From Lepiota brunneoincarnata (Eukaryota > Basidiomycota > Agaricomycetes > Agaricales > Agaricaceae): DNA of 64,000 nucleotides. Where the stretch lies: contig JAEBUN010000014.1 in assembly GCA_023014365.1 (NCBI GenBank), forward strand, positions 682,001 through 746,000. The letters are read 5' to 3'. The notes below the pieces were generated by a model that was not told where the DNA came from, searched no databases, and saw only the letters and a program-made list of their open reading frames with translations. The position numbers and the translations under genes are program-made. Shown piece by piece: positions 54,926-64,000 of the stretch (positions are counted from its first letter, which is position 1; each line of letters starts with the position of its first letter).

Positions 54926-55775
54926 ATCGTGAGCCAAAAGACCAGGTTGGATGCGCGTGCAGGAATTGATCGGATGGATATCTGTGATGAACGGAAATAT
55001 GGAAATGATGTTTTGAGAGAAGAATCCATGACTTCCCGTGGGGTTTAGGATTTCAGATTATTTTCCTAAATGTACTTGCCGAGTGTGCTGTCGTCCAAAA
55101 AGGGTTGATCGGACTCCGCACCCTGATTTGGAACTCGGGAGGTCACGGTCTACCTCCTACTTCCCCATTGAACGGGTTGCCGCCATCACTCCTCTTTCCG
55201 CCGCTCAAATTCACCTCATAAAAAAAGCTATATAATCATGGTGGGCCATCGTTATGCAGTGATACAGGCCAAGTGATTTCTCTTTTCTCTTTGTCCTGTA
55301 GAAGTTGTACAGCTTGTGAATACCACTGCTGGAGTATGAACTGCTCCAGCTCCTTGATGGCAAATGCTCTCGCTCTCGGAATCTACATCATCCGTATGAC
55401 TCCAATATCAACTTCCATGGCTTGTGCGCATACACGGTTCTCCCATGTAGTTTGAGTTGCCTAAATATTGGGACCGTCTTCCTCCGGTGGCTCGTGTGCT
55501 GAGTCGCTGGTGGGGACTGAGTGGACACTGGTGAAGACGGTTGTATCGAAATTCGTGTTGAGTTCAAAGCTGATGCTTCGCTCATGGTCCCATGGGCGGA
55601 AGTCACCGACAGGTCTTCAGAGGAAATGCTCAAAGCAGACTGGCAGTAAAGGTGGGAACATTACGAACCAAAATAGACATGATGGTGGTTGGCCATCTGT
55701 ACAACGGTGTCAGTCGGACGTTATAGAGAGCAAGACCGTCGGGTATTACTGGAAAAGTGACTTACGCATAGACAA
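54926..55775 (-). repeat. duplicated outer block of locus D (ferredoxin intron piece, unknown frame, DUF6533 3' end)
   Basis: Collinear with 59926-60820 beside locus E. In order: an 80-nt match to ferredoxin intron 3 (AAAAGACCAGGTTGGATGCG, 54940-55020); a segment encoding AIKELEQFILQQWYSQAVQL on the minus strand (about 55290-55370); and the DUF6533 3' end (55380-55775) with a stop before the last codons. Homology to the E side ends just beyond the splice donor GTAAGT at about 55765. Confidence 0.75.
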
Positions 55776-56514
55776 TATGAGCTTTGCCATCCATCGGTGC
55801 TGGCTGGGTAGCATGAGGCCTTGGCTATGTTTTGCCAACAGTGCGCACCCGCGTCACGCCTCCCCGAGGTTAACGCACCAGGCATCACCTAGCAGGAGAT
55901 GTGACTGTTCGGCATCACCCCATAGGACTGAGTCCGCAATCATCACTTCTCATGGCAACACGGACCCCGACACTCCCACCGACTGCCGACATCATTCATA
56001 TTCAAACTCACACTCCACAGACTTGACCCTTGACTCTCTCTCTGGTCAGCATCAACCGTCAGTAGGTTTCTTTCAGATGTCGATGTTTGCAGACTGGGAT
56101 AGTGCGTGAAGACTGCCAGCCTCCTATGACCACAGCCCTCAACGCATTTCCGATTTCCCGATAGTTTGATTGACCAGTGCGTATGCACAGCACAAAAAAC
56201 ATCTATCAAGAATCGAAGCGCCGTGAGATCAAATGCATAATGAGATTTCTACAAGGATTACTGCAACAGAAGTATTTGAGGCATCAAAAAAATTCAGAAG
56301 GATGATAGCATCCGGGAGAAGACAACAAAATCCAGGCCAAGTCATCCCCCGCCTCGGTTCACATTTCCGGACCAAGGGCACCCGCCAAACTCGAATAGCT
56401 GGATATCTTCACCGGAGTGACCCGTCAGTGGCGGACGGGGAGCGATGGCATAGGTGATGGGGGAATTCATTATTATTCCCCGAGATACGGAGACCGTCTC
56501 CTACCCTGTAGCCA
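55776..56514. other. intergenic region without a supported gene
   Basis: CpG-normal sequence with no convincing frame on either strand. Confidence 0.4.
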
Positions 56515-57862
56515 TCATGGCTGTACTGATTTCCCCACCAGGTAGACGGTGCCGTGCGACCCCCCAGCTTGAGCGCAAGGGCAGGAAAATGAAGCAGAGT
56601 CTTCACTTAACGGTGGATGGGTCGGGTTCGCTCTCGTGGGATTTGGGTATGTGGCAAAGACATCATACTGGTTTGGGTAGGTCTGATTCTCCGGGGGCAT
56701 CTGATAAACACTTGTGGAAGTTGGCCAAGGACTTTGAGTTTGTGGCGGTCGTGAAGAATAAAGTGAAGAGTAGACAAGAGGACTGCCGACATCAAGCCAC
56801 ACATCCCCGGAATTGGACTCGATATAACGTCGAGTAGTTGCGTCCGGCGTGGTAGGATCTAAAGGAACCGTAGGGAGTACCGTGTGATTACCACCCGACG
56901 CAGTGGCTTCCGGTGGGTAGGACAGGCCGGCATTGTTGCTCACTGCGACACCGGCTGGGTCATGGGTACTGTCCCATCCTGTCTTTACCCCCGAGAAAAG
57001 CTCGGTTTCTTGGTGACGTGGGTAGTCCAAATGAACCTCTCCTCCCATCGGCGCCGGTGCGATGTCCCTGCTAACCTGATGTTTCTGGAAGCATTCTTTC
57101 GGTAAAGGGTGGGTAAAGGAAGAGGGCGTTTCCTGATTTGGGACTATGTTTAGGTTGCTAGCGACCCGAGCGGGGGTCGTGCGAGGAGGGAGCTGGCCAT
57201 AAGAATCCAAAGTGAGCAGAAAATCAACCAGTTTTCACTCACTTTTGGTTGCCGATATGAGAAAAAAAGGCAAGTAGCAATAGTCTGTCGTCGGGATTGT
57301 TCAAGATGTGGCGCGAAAGTCTCGTTCAACCATTCCAGCTTCTGGGTCAACCATACTAGAATGGGGTAGCTGTCACCCATCCATGCTTGAAGAGGGATAT
57401 CGTCTATCGGAGTATTGAGGGCTAGCTTCGTTCAGTACTCCATATGTTCGATCTCCTCGGCCAGTTCCGAAATCGAGCCATAGTGTCCTTGTAGGCTAGT
57501 AAATGAGACGGGATGGGATTCTCCTGTTGTATCATCGCTCGGGCAGCTGAAGAGATACATAAGGACAGGGAGAAATTCTTCAGCAAGGACGGAGAGTATG
57601 GTCGGCTGAGAAAGAGTGTTAAAGACAAGGCAGATGGTAATGGGTACCGCACAAACACGCCGTCGCTCACCTAATTGCTTGCACAATGCGGCCCGTAATT
57701 CCAATGTTTGATCATCAGAAACGCTCTGGTGCTCAGGCGAGAGGATTTCAAAGTCCAGTCAACCAGTCGGTCAATGTTTGTGCAAAAAGGGATGCGCGCG
57801 GAATGACGATCTTGTCTTTTCCACAACAACCTCTCTTCGGCCACACAATTTCTGCCACACAA
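56515..57862 (-). pseudogene. unrecognised multi-exon gene with a Pro/Ser/Thr-rich C-terminus, apparently disrupted
   Basis: The last exon 57192-56515 (225 codons) is Pro/Thr/Ser-rich without a known domain. It joins in phase 0 across a 50-nt intron to an exon ending at 57243 (TFAPHLEQSRRQTIATCLFF). That exon contains a helical stretch (WMGDSYPILVWLTQKLEWLN) and, further up, SVLAEEFLPVLMYLFSC and ISELAEEIEHMEY followed by an in-frame TGA near 57433. Upstream LSPEHQSVSDDQTLELRAAL is also protein-like. The overall layout (helical N-terminal part, Pro-rich tail) could suit a transcription factor, but no DNA-binding motif is visible. Confidence 0.45.
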
Positions 57863-57899
57863 CAGTTTGCGGCACTTTCATGTGAGTGGGCATAACCTA

Positions 57900-58480
57900 G
57901 ATGTTTATTGGCACTGGCGCAGACGCACTAATTACACTACAGGCTCGATTGCGAGGCGAGGTCGTGGTCGAGGAACATTCGGACTTACGCACAAAATTGT
58001 CAGAGGAGAGTTTCACCTAGGTACACAGGTGAGCTAGTCTGCTCTTTCCCGAACAACTTCTCGCCTACCTAGAGCACACCTTACAAGTGAACAGCCTACT
58101 GCGACGGTTTGCTCGACATCGAGGGCGTCGGGGTGAGCGAAGGATTGACCTCCTACTACCATTGTCAGTATATGAACCTTTTGGCTATCCTCGAAAACCA
58201 CTCACCATTAGGTCCAGTGCGACCAATAAGCCAGTCTCGTGGATGGCTTCGCAAACGTAGTGCCCCTCCCGGAAGGTCAAGCCACCTCGGACCCAATGCA
58301 GAGATAAGTCAACATGCAATAGCCTCAAGATCAACACACACTGGAGTATGTCTACCCTCACAACTTTGACGTATGGAGTTGTACAGGCAAGGGACACTGA
58401 AGCCTATGAGTCAGTTAAGGCCTGATACGGTCATCGGTGAATGGGCCTCCATGCTAATGAGGTGTTTTGTTTTAATCACT
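57900..58480 (-). pseudogene. internal fragment of a DUF6533-type gene
   Basis: 58340-58460 matches the fifth intron and sixth exon of the complete gene (SLACTTPYVKVVRVDI, and the intron GACTGACTC..GCCTTAA). After that the frame diverges. No start or RDG block is present nearby. It lies just downstream of locus E. Confidence 0.55.
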
Positions 58481-58613
58481 CGTTTTCTACCTATTTTCAC
58501 TACACTGTTACAGAATCCGGGTTGAAGCCTTAGCAACAGATGGACGCTGTTGTGCTCATATCACCAAACCCCCCAACACCCCAGTTACCATCCTTTCACC
58601 TCTCTGTATCAAC

Positions 58614-59174
58614 TTATCCATAGGTTTCCTCATACCGCTGTCGTATCCTTTTGCAATGGGCTACGACCGTGGCTTTGTCCACCTCGCCCCCTTTGGTGAT
58701 TGTTTCCGTTACGATGGACAATTGGTCCAAGAACTCATCCAGCAGCGGATCCTCCTTCCCCCTCTCCTGTGCATCCGATCGAGTGCGAGGGGGTCGAGCC
58801 GCCCCCCCCGCACTTGATGAAGCCGCTCCCTGCCCCCTTGATGAAGCCACTCCCTGCCCCCTTGATGAAGCCGCTCCCTGCCCCCTTGATGAAGCCGCTC
58901 CCTGCCCCCTTGATGAAGCCGCTCCCTGCCCCCTTGATGAAGCCGCTCCCTGCCCCCTTGATGAAGCCGCTCCCTGCCTCCTTGATGAAGCCGCCCCCCT
59001 CGTACTTTGTGAATCCGGCTGCCATGCCCTCAATGGAGCCGCCCCCCTCGTACTTGGTGAATCCGGCTGCCATGCCCTCAATGGAGCCGCCCCCCTCGTA
59101 CTTGGTGAAGCCATTGCCCGCCCCCGCCCCTTCAATGTTGGCGTTGCCCCCTGACTCGGCGTTCTAGTTGCCAT
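58614..59174 (-). CDS. A-E family, locus E: protein with 8-residue tandem repeats
   Basis: 186 residues from ATG 59174. It starts MATRTPSQGATPTLKGRG as in A and B. Then come two and a half 16-residue units (STRGAAPLRAWQPDS; 48-bp DNA repeat, 58995-59110) and about seven 8-residue units (GQGAASSR; 24-bp DNA repeat CCTTGATGAAGCCGCTCCCTGCCC, written 20 or fewer per unit half, 58815-58990). The C-terminal 60 residues are helical and charged (DEFLDQLSIVTETITKGGEV). There is no targeting signal. Repeat number is likely to vary between strains. Confidence 0.6.
   Translation of the reverse strand: MATRTPSQGATPTLKGRGRAMASPSTRGAAPLRAWQPDSPSTRGAAPLRAWQPDSQSTRGAASSRRQGAASSRGQGAASSRGQGAASSRGQGAASSRGQGAASSRGQGVASSRGQGAASSSAGGAARPPRTRSDAQERGKEDPLLDEFLDQLSIVTETITKGGEVDKATVVAHCKRIRQRYEETYG
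58815..59110. repeat. coding tandem repeats of locus E
   Basis: Two arrays lie side by side: about seven 24-bp units (CCCTTGATGAAGCCGCTCCC plus TGCC each) and about 2.5 units of 48 bp. Both unit lengths are multiples of three, so copy number changes keep the frame. Confidence 0.9.
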
Positions 59175-59925
59175 CCCCAAAATTCTACGTATCTATTCAC
59201 TCGAACCCGTTGTTGTTCAACTGTTGTTAATTGACCGTATAATTAGTCCAAATAAGGTGGGAAGTGGTGAGGACGACTCGATAACCTTTTTATTCTCGTT
59301 ACGTTCACTTGTTATTTGGTGCGCTGACAGTGACTGCCAGTAGAGATGGTTGATCCTGGTAGACCTTGCCAGATGCTTAGGAACAACGCTGAGAAGAGAA
59401 GAGAGAGTGGTGGTGATAGCGTTATTTTTCTCGTGCTGTGATGGCAAGCCTCTTATGCGCTTATACTTATACCGGGTTCAAAAGGGCCGATAGATGCATA
59501 GCCTACGGTAATCACAAATCGCACCACTCAGGGTTGCCGAATGATCATTCTCCAAATATTCTTATCAACTGGATCAGGGTTTGGGCTCATGCCTTTTTTT
59601 GTCGCACTTGGCTCGATGGGTCGCAGTCTAGGTGTCGGTCGGCTTCAGGTGTGCAACACCTACTGTACTTGATGCATCGTGCAGATCAGAATGTTGATGC
59701 AGTTTAGTGCTTAGTTGTAACCGTTTCTGGCGGCCCCATAAGGTCAACAGGGCTCCGGTGGAAGGCATCAGATAGCGGCTAAAGTGGATATTCGTGTATC
59801 TGAAGAGAACCAAAGGGAACAAAAGGAGCCCTTGCCTTGCGAACTACACCCTCGAACACCTCCAATCCATGATGTGTGTCCCCATCCCTGATACAAAACC
59901 CCGCGAGGCAGCACGGGGCAATCCT
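59175..59925 (-). promoter_or_regulatory. shared 5' region, locus E
   Basis: Closest to locus D. The TATA position reads GCGCATAAGAGG (59449-59460) instead of CATATAAGAGG, so the box is weakened. The rest of the leader is conserved up to TTTTGGGG-ATG. Confidence 0.65.
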
Positions 59926-60348
59926 GAGCCAAAAGACCAGGTTGGATGCGCGTGCAGGAATTGATCGGATGGATATCCGCGATGAACAGAAGTATGGAAA
60001 TGACGTTTTGAACGATTTCAGATTATTTTCCTAAATGCACTTGCCGAGTGTGCTGTCGTCCAAAAAGGGTTGGTCGGACTCCGCATCCTGATTTGGAACT
60101 CGGGAGGTCACGGTCTACCTCCTACTTCCCCATTGAACAGGTTGCTGCCATCACTCCTCTTTCCGCCGCTCAAATTCACCTCATAAAAAAAGCTATATAA
60201 TCATGGTGGGCCATCGTTATGCAGTGATACAGGCCAAGTGATTTCTCTTTTCTTCTTTGTCCTGTAGAAGTTGTACAGCTTGTGAATACCACTGCTGGAG
60301 TATGAACTGCTCCTGCTCCTTGATGGCAGATGCTCTCGCTCCCGGAAT
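59926..60348 (-). repeat. duplicated block between locus E and the DUF6533 gene
   Basis: Collinear with 54926-55380. It includes the ferredoxin-intron-like 80 nt (59930-60010) and the minus-strand peptide AIKEQEQFILQQWYSQAVQL (about 60270-60340). An indel of three bases relative to D adds one Glu, which keeps the frame. Confidence 0.75.
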
Positions 60349-61856
60349 CTACATCATTTGTATGACTCCAATATCAACTTCCACGACTTGTGCGCATGCA
60401 CGGTTCTCCTGTGTAGCTTGAGTTACCCGAACATTGGGACCGTCTTCCTCCGGTGGCTTGTGTGCCGAGTCGCTGGTAGGGACTGAGTGGACACTGGTGA
60501 AGACGGTTGTATCGAAATTCGTGTTGAGTTCAAAGCTGATGCTTCGCTCACGGTCCCATGGGCGGAAGTCACCCTGTCTAGAGGCTGCACCTTGCTGCGT
60601 CCGACAAATACTGTCCGAAGAGCCAGAATGCTGAGGCGAAATACGGAGCATGTTGAGGATGAGGCGACAGGTCTTCAGAGGAAATACTCAGACCAGGCCG
60701 GCAGTAAAGGTGGGAAGATTACAAACCAAAATGGACATGATGGTAATTGGCCATCTGTACAATGGTGTCAGTCGGACGTTGTAACCGTCGGTATTACTGG
60801 ACCAATGACTTACGCGTAGACAATATGTATATCTACCCTCACGACTTTGACGTATGGAGTTGTGCACGCCAAGGACGCTGAGGCCTGCGAGTCAGTTAAG
60901 GCCTGATACGCTCGTTGGTGAATGGGTCTCCATACTAAACATCGCAGCCAAGGCAATGCTGCCATCACGAAACAAGACGTGAATTAGGGGCATGTCCCTA
61001 TGGGCCCTGGACTGTTGTGACAGCTCCCTTCGCTTGAACCATGTTAAGGTCCAGATCATACTTTGAACAAGGAGAAAAGCCGTGCTGACAATTAGGTAGG
61101 TTCTGACTTCCAGCACAGCCGAGCTGGGCACAAGCAGAAACGCACGCGTGTATCATTGCCCCCCGGCCTGCTTTTGACGAGCATTTGGGATCGAAAACCG
61201 CGCGAAACGCAGCGAATTCCACCAGAAGAAAGACGGACAGTGATGTTTGGAGCACAAATATGATGGCCACCGCGACTCTTATCACGGTGTTGCGTCGATA
61301 CAGAGCATAAACTTGGACACATGATTATCAGATCACTGTATAAGCAGGACTTGAGGAACGTGTGCTTACCCCGGAGAAATAATACACCTTCCAGCACAGT
61401 TTGAACGATCGTGGCAGTTGAGTGTTGGTAAGCCAACCATGCCCGGCACAGCTTAGAGGGTATCGGTGGCTTGTCCAAGAGGAAAAATATGAAACACAGG
61501 TTCACTCTAGCACGTAAAGAGGCGTTGTCAACAAAGATCCGGATATTGACATACAGTTGGGAAATGAGTGGAAGGTATCTGCAGGCAAGATATGTTGTTC
61601 TTATCCCGCTCCAAGGGGCTCTGGAAGAACAGCGTTTTGTAAACATCTAGCCAACATGCCCAGCCCAGAAAGTGCGGATAATCACCTCCAGATATAATAT
61701 AGCTCGTTCTCAAAATTCCATACGAACTCGATCACCAGGAGGCCCCAAGCTCCTACTGATGAACTCTGATCATTCAACGACGGGCCCTAGCAATGAGTGT
61801 GGAATCCAACCGTGTCACTCACATGGTGACCCGATGCGCGCAGCTCCCCCACTCAT
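60349..61856 (-). CDS. DUF6533-type multi-pass membrane protein
   Basis: Eight exons: 61856-61823, 61755-61686, 61620-61370, 61311-61179, 61123-60936, 60877-60814, 60754-60727 and 60672-60349. All joints keep phase; 363 residues. Family hallmarks in order: a helix with WGLLVIEFVWNFENELYYIW (DUF6533 E-x-x-x-I-W), LACRYLPLISQLY, LRVYALYRRNTVI, then helices VAIIFVLQTSLSVFLLV and YLIVSTAFLLVQSMIWTLTW, the RDG block VLFRDGSIALAAMF, and CRLILNML. The hydrophilic C-tail (about 95 residues, ERSISFELNTNFDTTVF) is longer than I would expect. Members are serpentine plasma-membrane proteins of Agaricomycetes with unknown ligands. One donor (GTCAAA) is weak. The 3' end is duplicated at two other places in the window. 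Confidence 0.85.
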
Positions 61857-63272
61857 AGCCAGCAATATTGTTGAGGAAGCAAAGGAAGGAAGGAGAAGTC
61901 GTATCTGCTCGTATCAGGGAACTATTATATTTTCCCTCGGCCCTGGGGGCTAATCAAAGAGCAGCCGGTACCTGAAATTTGGTTGGCTGGATTAACGTGG
62001 GACCTGAACCAGGGTCAATCTGTCATGGAATTCTTGTCATCCCGGCCGTTCACGTCCTGCCTCTGCAGGCATCGTTGTTATAGCTGCTCGGAGTTAAGCT
62101 ACATGTCACTTCCCCTGAGGTTCAGACCAGCTGGCTTCATGGTTGCTTTCCCGAACAAGAAAGGGTCCCCGGATATTGTTCCACCAAGCGGGAATCTCGG
62201 TTTCCGGGAATCTCGCATTGAATTGAATCAGTTACTTCATTTTCAAGTTGCATCATAGCGGCATTGTAACCGGACTTGCTGCTTGGGCATTGAATTTGCT
62301 CATGGGGGTTTGACGGTCACCTTTTTGATGACAGATCTGAGTACGTAGTGCAATGGCAACAAGTGCCCTGTTCCATGACCAGCACTTCCCTGCGGATCAA
62401 GCAAAGGACACGGTGACATATTTCCCCGCCCCCCCTACAAGTTCGGGCCAGGCACTCTGCAAGCTGTGCTTGCGGTTTGTTGTGGTTATGAACAAAGAAT
62501 TATCTCCGAGCTGAAATCATGCAGCTACGGTAACCAAGTTGTATTCCAAGAAACGTCGGGTTCCGGGCTTCCACGGCCCTGTTATCAGCGGCGTCCGACC
62601 TGTGGCTGCCTAGTGATAAATTCAACTTGCAGGGAGGTCGGGCGCAAGCCATGGGGTAGCTGAACTGCAGTACTCTACGGTAAGAGCCTCAATGCACTGA
62701 TAATAATATAGGGATGCCATATAGGCCACTGATTGATTGCAAGGAAGAGCTACGAAGGACGAGATGCACGCTACTCACAGGATTGGTCAACCTGTGGTGA
62801 TTGTTGTGTATATATTTGGGCAAGGGGTGAGGATTCATGAAATGAAAATATCTGGTGCCGCAATATTGCCACTGTGTAGGTTATACACTTGAAAGCAGCC
62901 GGTCCATCCCACCAAACTTTTACACGGTGACTACATCAGTAACAATAGAGATGAAAACCTTGAGATTCGCGACAGGGGAGCTGAAGTAGTTCCCGGTCTC
63001 GTGGGGCTTTGAAATGCTCAATGTCTAACAGTCTCTCAAGTTATAGCCTTGGCGACCAGCTGTAAAATCTGGGGATACTGAAGAGAGACAGCATTTCTCC
63101 AGTGCCCCGTGTGTTTGTTGTTGGAACTTGACAGCAAAAGCCGGAGCCGATGGCGGCAACAGGTAGGAACAGAGGTAGGCCCTGATAGGGCTGTAGCTGT
63201 CGTGTTGGAAATTGGAACTCTATCGCACAGACAACCAAAGACAGCCTCGTTTACCGTGGGGAATTAAAATTT
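61857..63272. other. intergenic region without a supported gene
   Basis: A possible TATA (AAAATATAATAG on the minus strand near 61925) suits the DUF6533 gene. The plus frame at 61983-62258 and the minus frame at 63041-63238 show no family resemblance. Confidence 0.45.
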
Positions 63273-63363
63273 TCATTGTTCCCCCTTTGCATAAATACCC
63301 GTAAATGTTACAACCCTCGCACCTTGCTCAGCCATCAACCTATTTGCCATGAATAGTGGAGCC

Positions 63364-64000
63364 TTACAGACCGAAGTGTACATAAGGAATCCAGGAAAAG
63401 GAGCAGAATCTGTGTTGGGAAGTGACTTCCGAAACTCCTTGATTGCATGGTGAAGTGCATACGCCGCATGCAACCCGCTGATCCCTTTTCCCCCAACTCG
63501 TGCTTCACGAACCAACAATTCCTTATAAAACAGATCTGCGATCGTTGGAGCATAATCATCCTTGATCGACCACATTGTTGCGATGACACCTCGATACCCA
63601 GCTGCTAACATCCCAGCCGCCAGATGAACCGCCTCTTCCGAAAGCTTTTCATCTCCTTTGCTTGTCTGGCAAGCCGACAGGAATGCAAAATCTCCATGCT
63701 TCAAGTCAGCCTTGATAATCGTCGATAGCTCCAGTCGCCCATTGTGGAAGAAGAATCCGCTCTTGAGTGGATCAATGGTGTCCTGCACAGCATGGCACGC
63801 AAAATGAATAGAGCTGTATGCTGCGATATTGGCCAGTCCTTCTTGGGTATTTGCAATGCTCCCCTCTAAGGTGAGGTAGGGTATGTCATAAGCATCGAGC
63901 TGACTTTCGATCTTGCGAATTTCGGTGGTTGTTGCTGTGATTTTGGGTAGGTTTGGTGTGTTTGGTTGGCTAACCAAGAATATTCCTCGCACACAGTCAC
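63364..64000 (-). CDS. CHAT-domain protein, C-terminal part (continues beyond window)
   Basis: The frame is open to the right edge. The CHAT (caspase-like) protease fold is shown by the catalytic His in SSIHFACHAVQD and Cys in FAFLSACQTSKGDEKL, followed by HLAAGMLAAGYRGVIATMWS and the end SWIPYVHFGL. In Agaricomycetes such domains usually end long TPR proteins. The frame as written misses the last block: at an A4 run (63396-63399) it shifts and would read on to 63273. One extra base there would give the standard ending with stop at 63364-63366. So either a real frameshift or a sequence error. Confidence 0.85.

Noticed and set aside
58815..58990. Regular 24-bp repeats as a CRISPR-like array
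   Set aside because: Units are contiguous without spacers, are a multiple of three and lie in a coding frame in a eukaryote.
63364..64000. CHAT domain as a sign of bacterial DNA or a bacterial defence system
   Set aside because: Fungal genomes have many CHAT genes and every neighbouring gene has spliceosomal introns.

Overview
The window is fungal nuclear DNA, most likely from an Agaricomycete (Basidiomycota). The reasons are short GT-AG introns of about 49-81 nt (one of 179 nt), chromodomain Ty3 retrotransposons, a Plavaka/Tnp2-like DNA transposon relic, a DUF6533-type seven-helix gene, two UstYa-type (DUF3328) genes and a CHAT-domain gene. A Rhizoctonia/Ceratobasidium-like host is a guess from the overall gene mix and is not shown by the sequence.

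Bases 1 to about 33,800 are a nested transposon graveyard. Old copies have lost almost every CpG to TpG/CpA. The order is: 3' end of one Ty3 element and a minus-oriented 5' LTR of the same family (1-1746); a decayed Tnp2/Plavaka transposase (1747-6262, resuming 15109-15158) interrupted by a palindromic element and a solo LTR with a 5-bp target duplication; a young full-length Ty3 chromovirus (6263-15108, duplication ACATG) whose protease is split by another solo LTR; a 5'-truncated LINE (15159-17170); a minus Ty3 copy carrying a solo LTR that in turn carries a Tc1-like element (17165-20833); and two further Ty3 copies, minus and plus, fused tail to tail (20834-30729). About 3 kb of unclassified CpG-poor DNA follows.

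Bases 33,800-64,000 have normal CpG and hold the host-like genes. Five loci (A-E, all minus) share a TATA-bearing 5' region of about 0.55-0.75 kb but encode different low-complexity basic proteins. Between them lie a UstYa/TM-But2-like/UstYa group (43.0-46.4 kb), a small secreted-peptide gene that is probably decaying (47.6-48.1 kb), a Ser/Pro-rich gene (48.7-50.1 kb), a five-exon mitochondrial [2Fe-2S] ferredoxin (50.7-51.7 kb), a disrupted unrecognised gene (56.5-57.9 kb), a complete eight-exon DUF6533 membrane protein (60.3-61.9 kb) and the 3' end of a CHAT-domain gene at the right edge. Loci D and E belong to a duplicated block of about 2 kb that also carries a fragment of ferredoxin intron 3 and the 3' end of the DUF6533 gene.

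The points most worth following are the A-E family (constant 5' region, variable protein), the Ty3 third gene that is open in two overlapping frames and in a sister family runs on into the LTR, self-primed reverse transcription signals in both Ty3 LTR families, and the UstYa pair near a Kex2-type secreted peptide. Gene models were spliced by eye; exon joints are inferences supported by reading-frame phase and family similarity.
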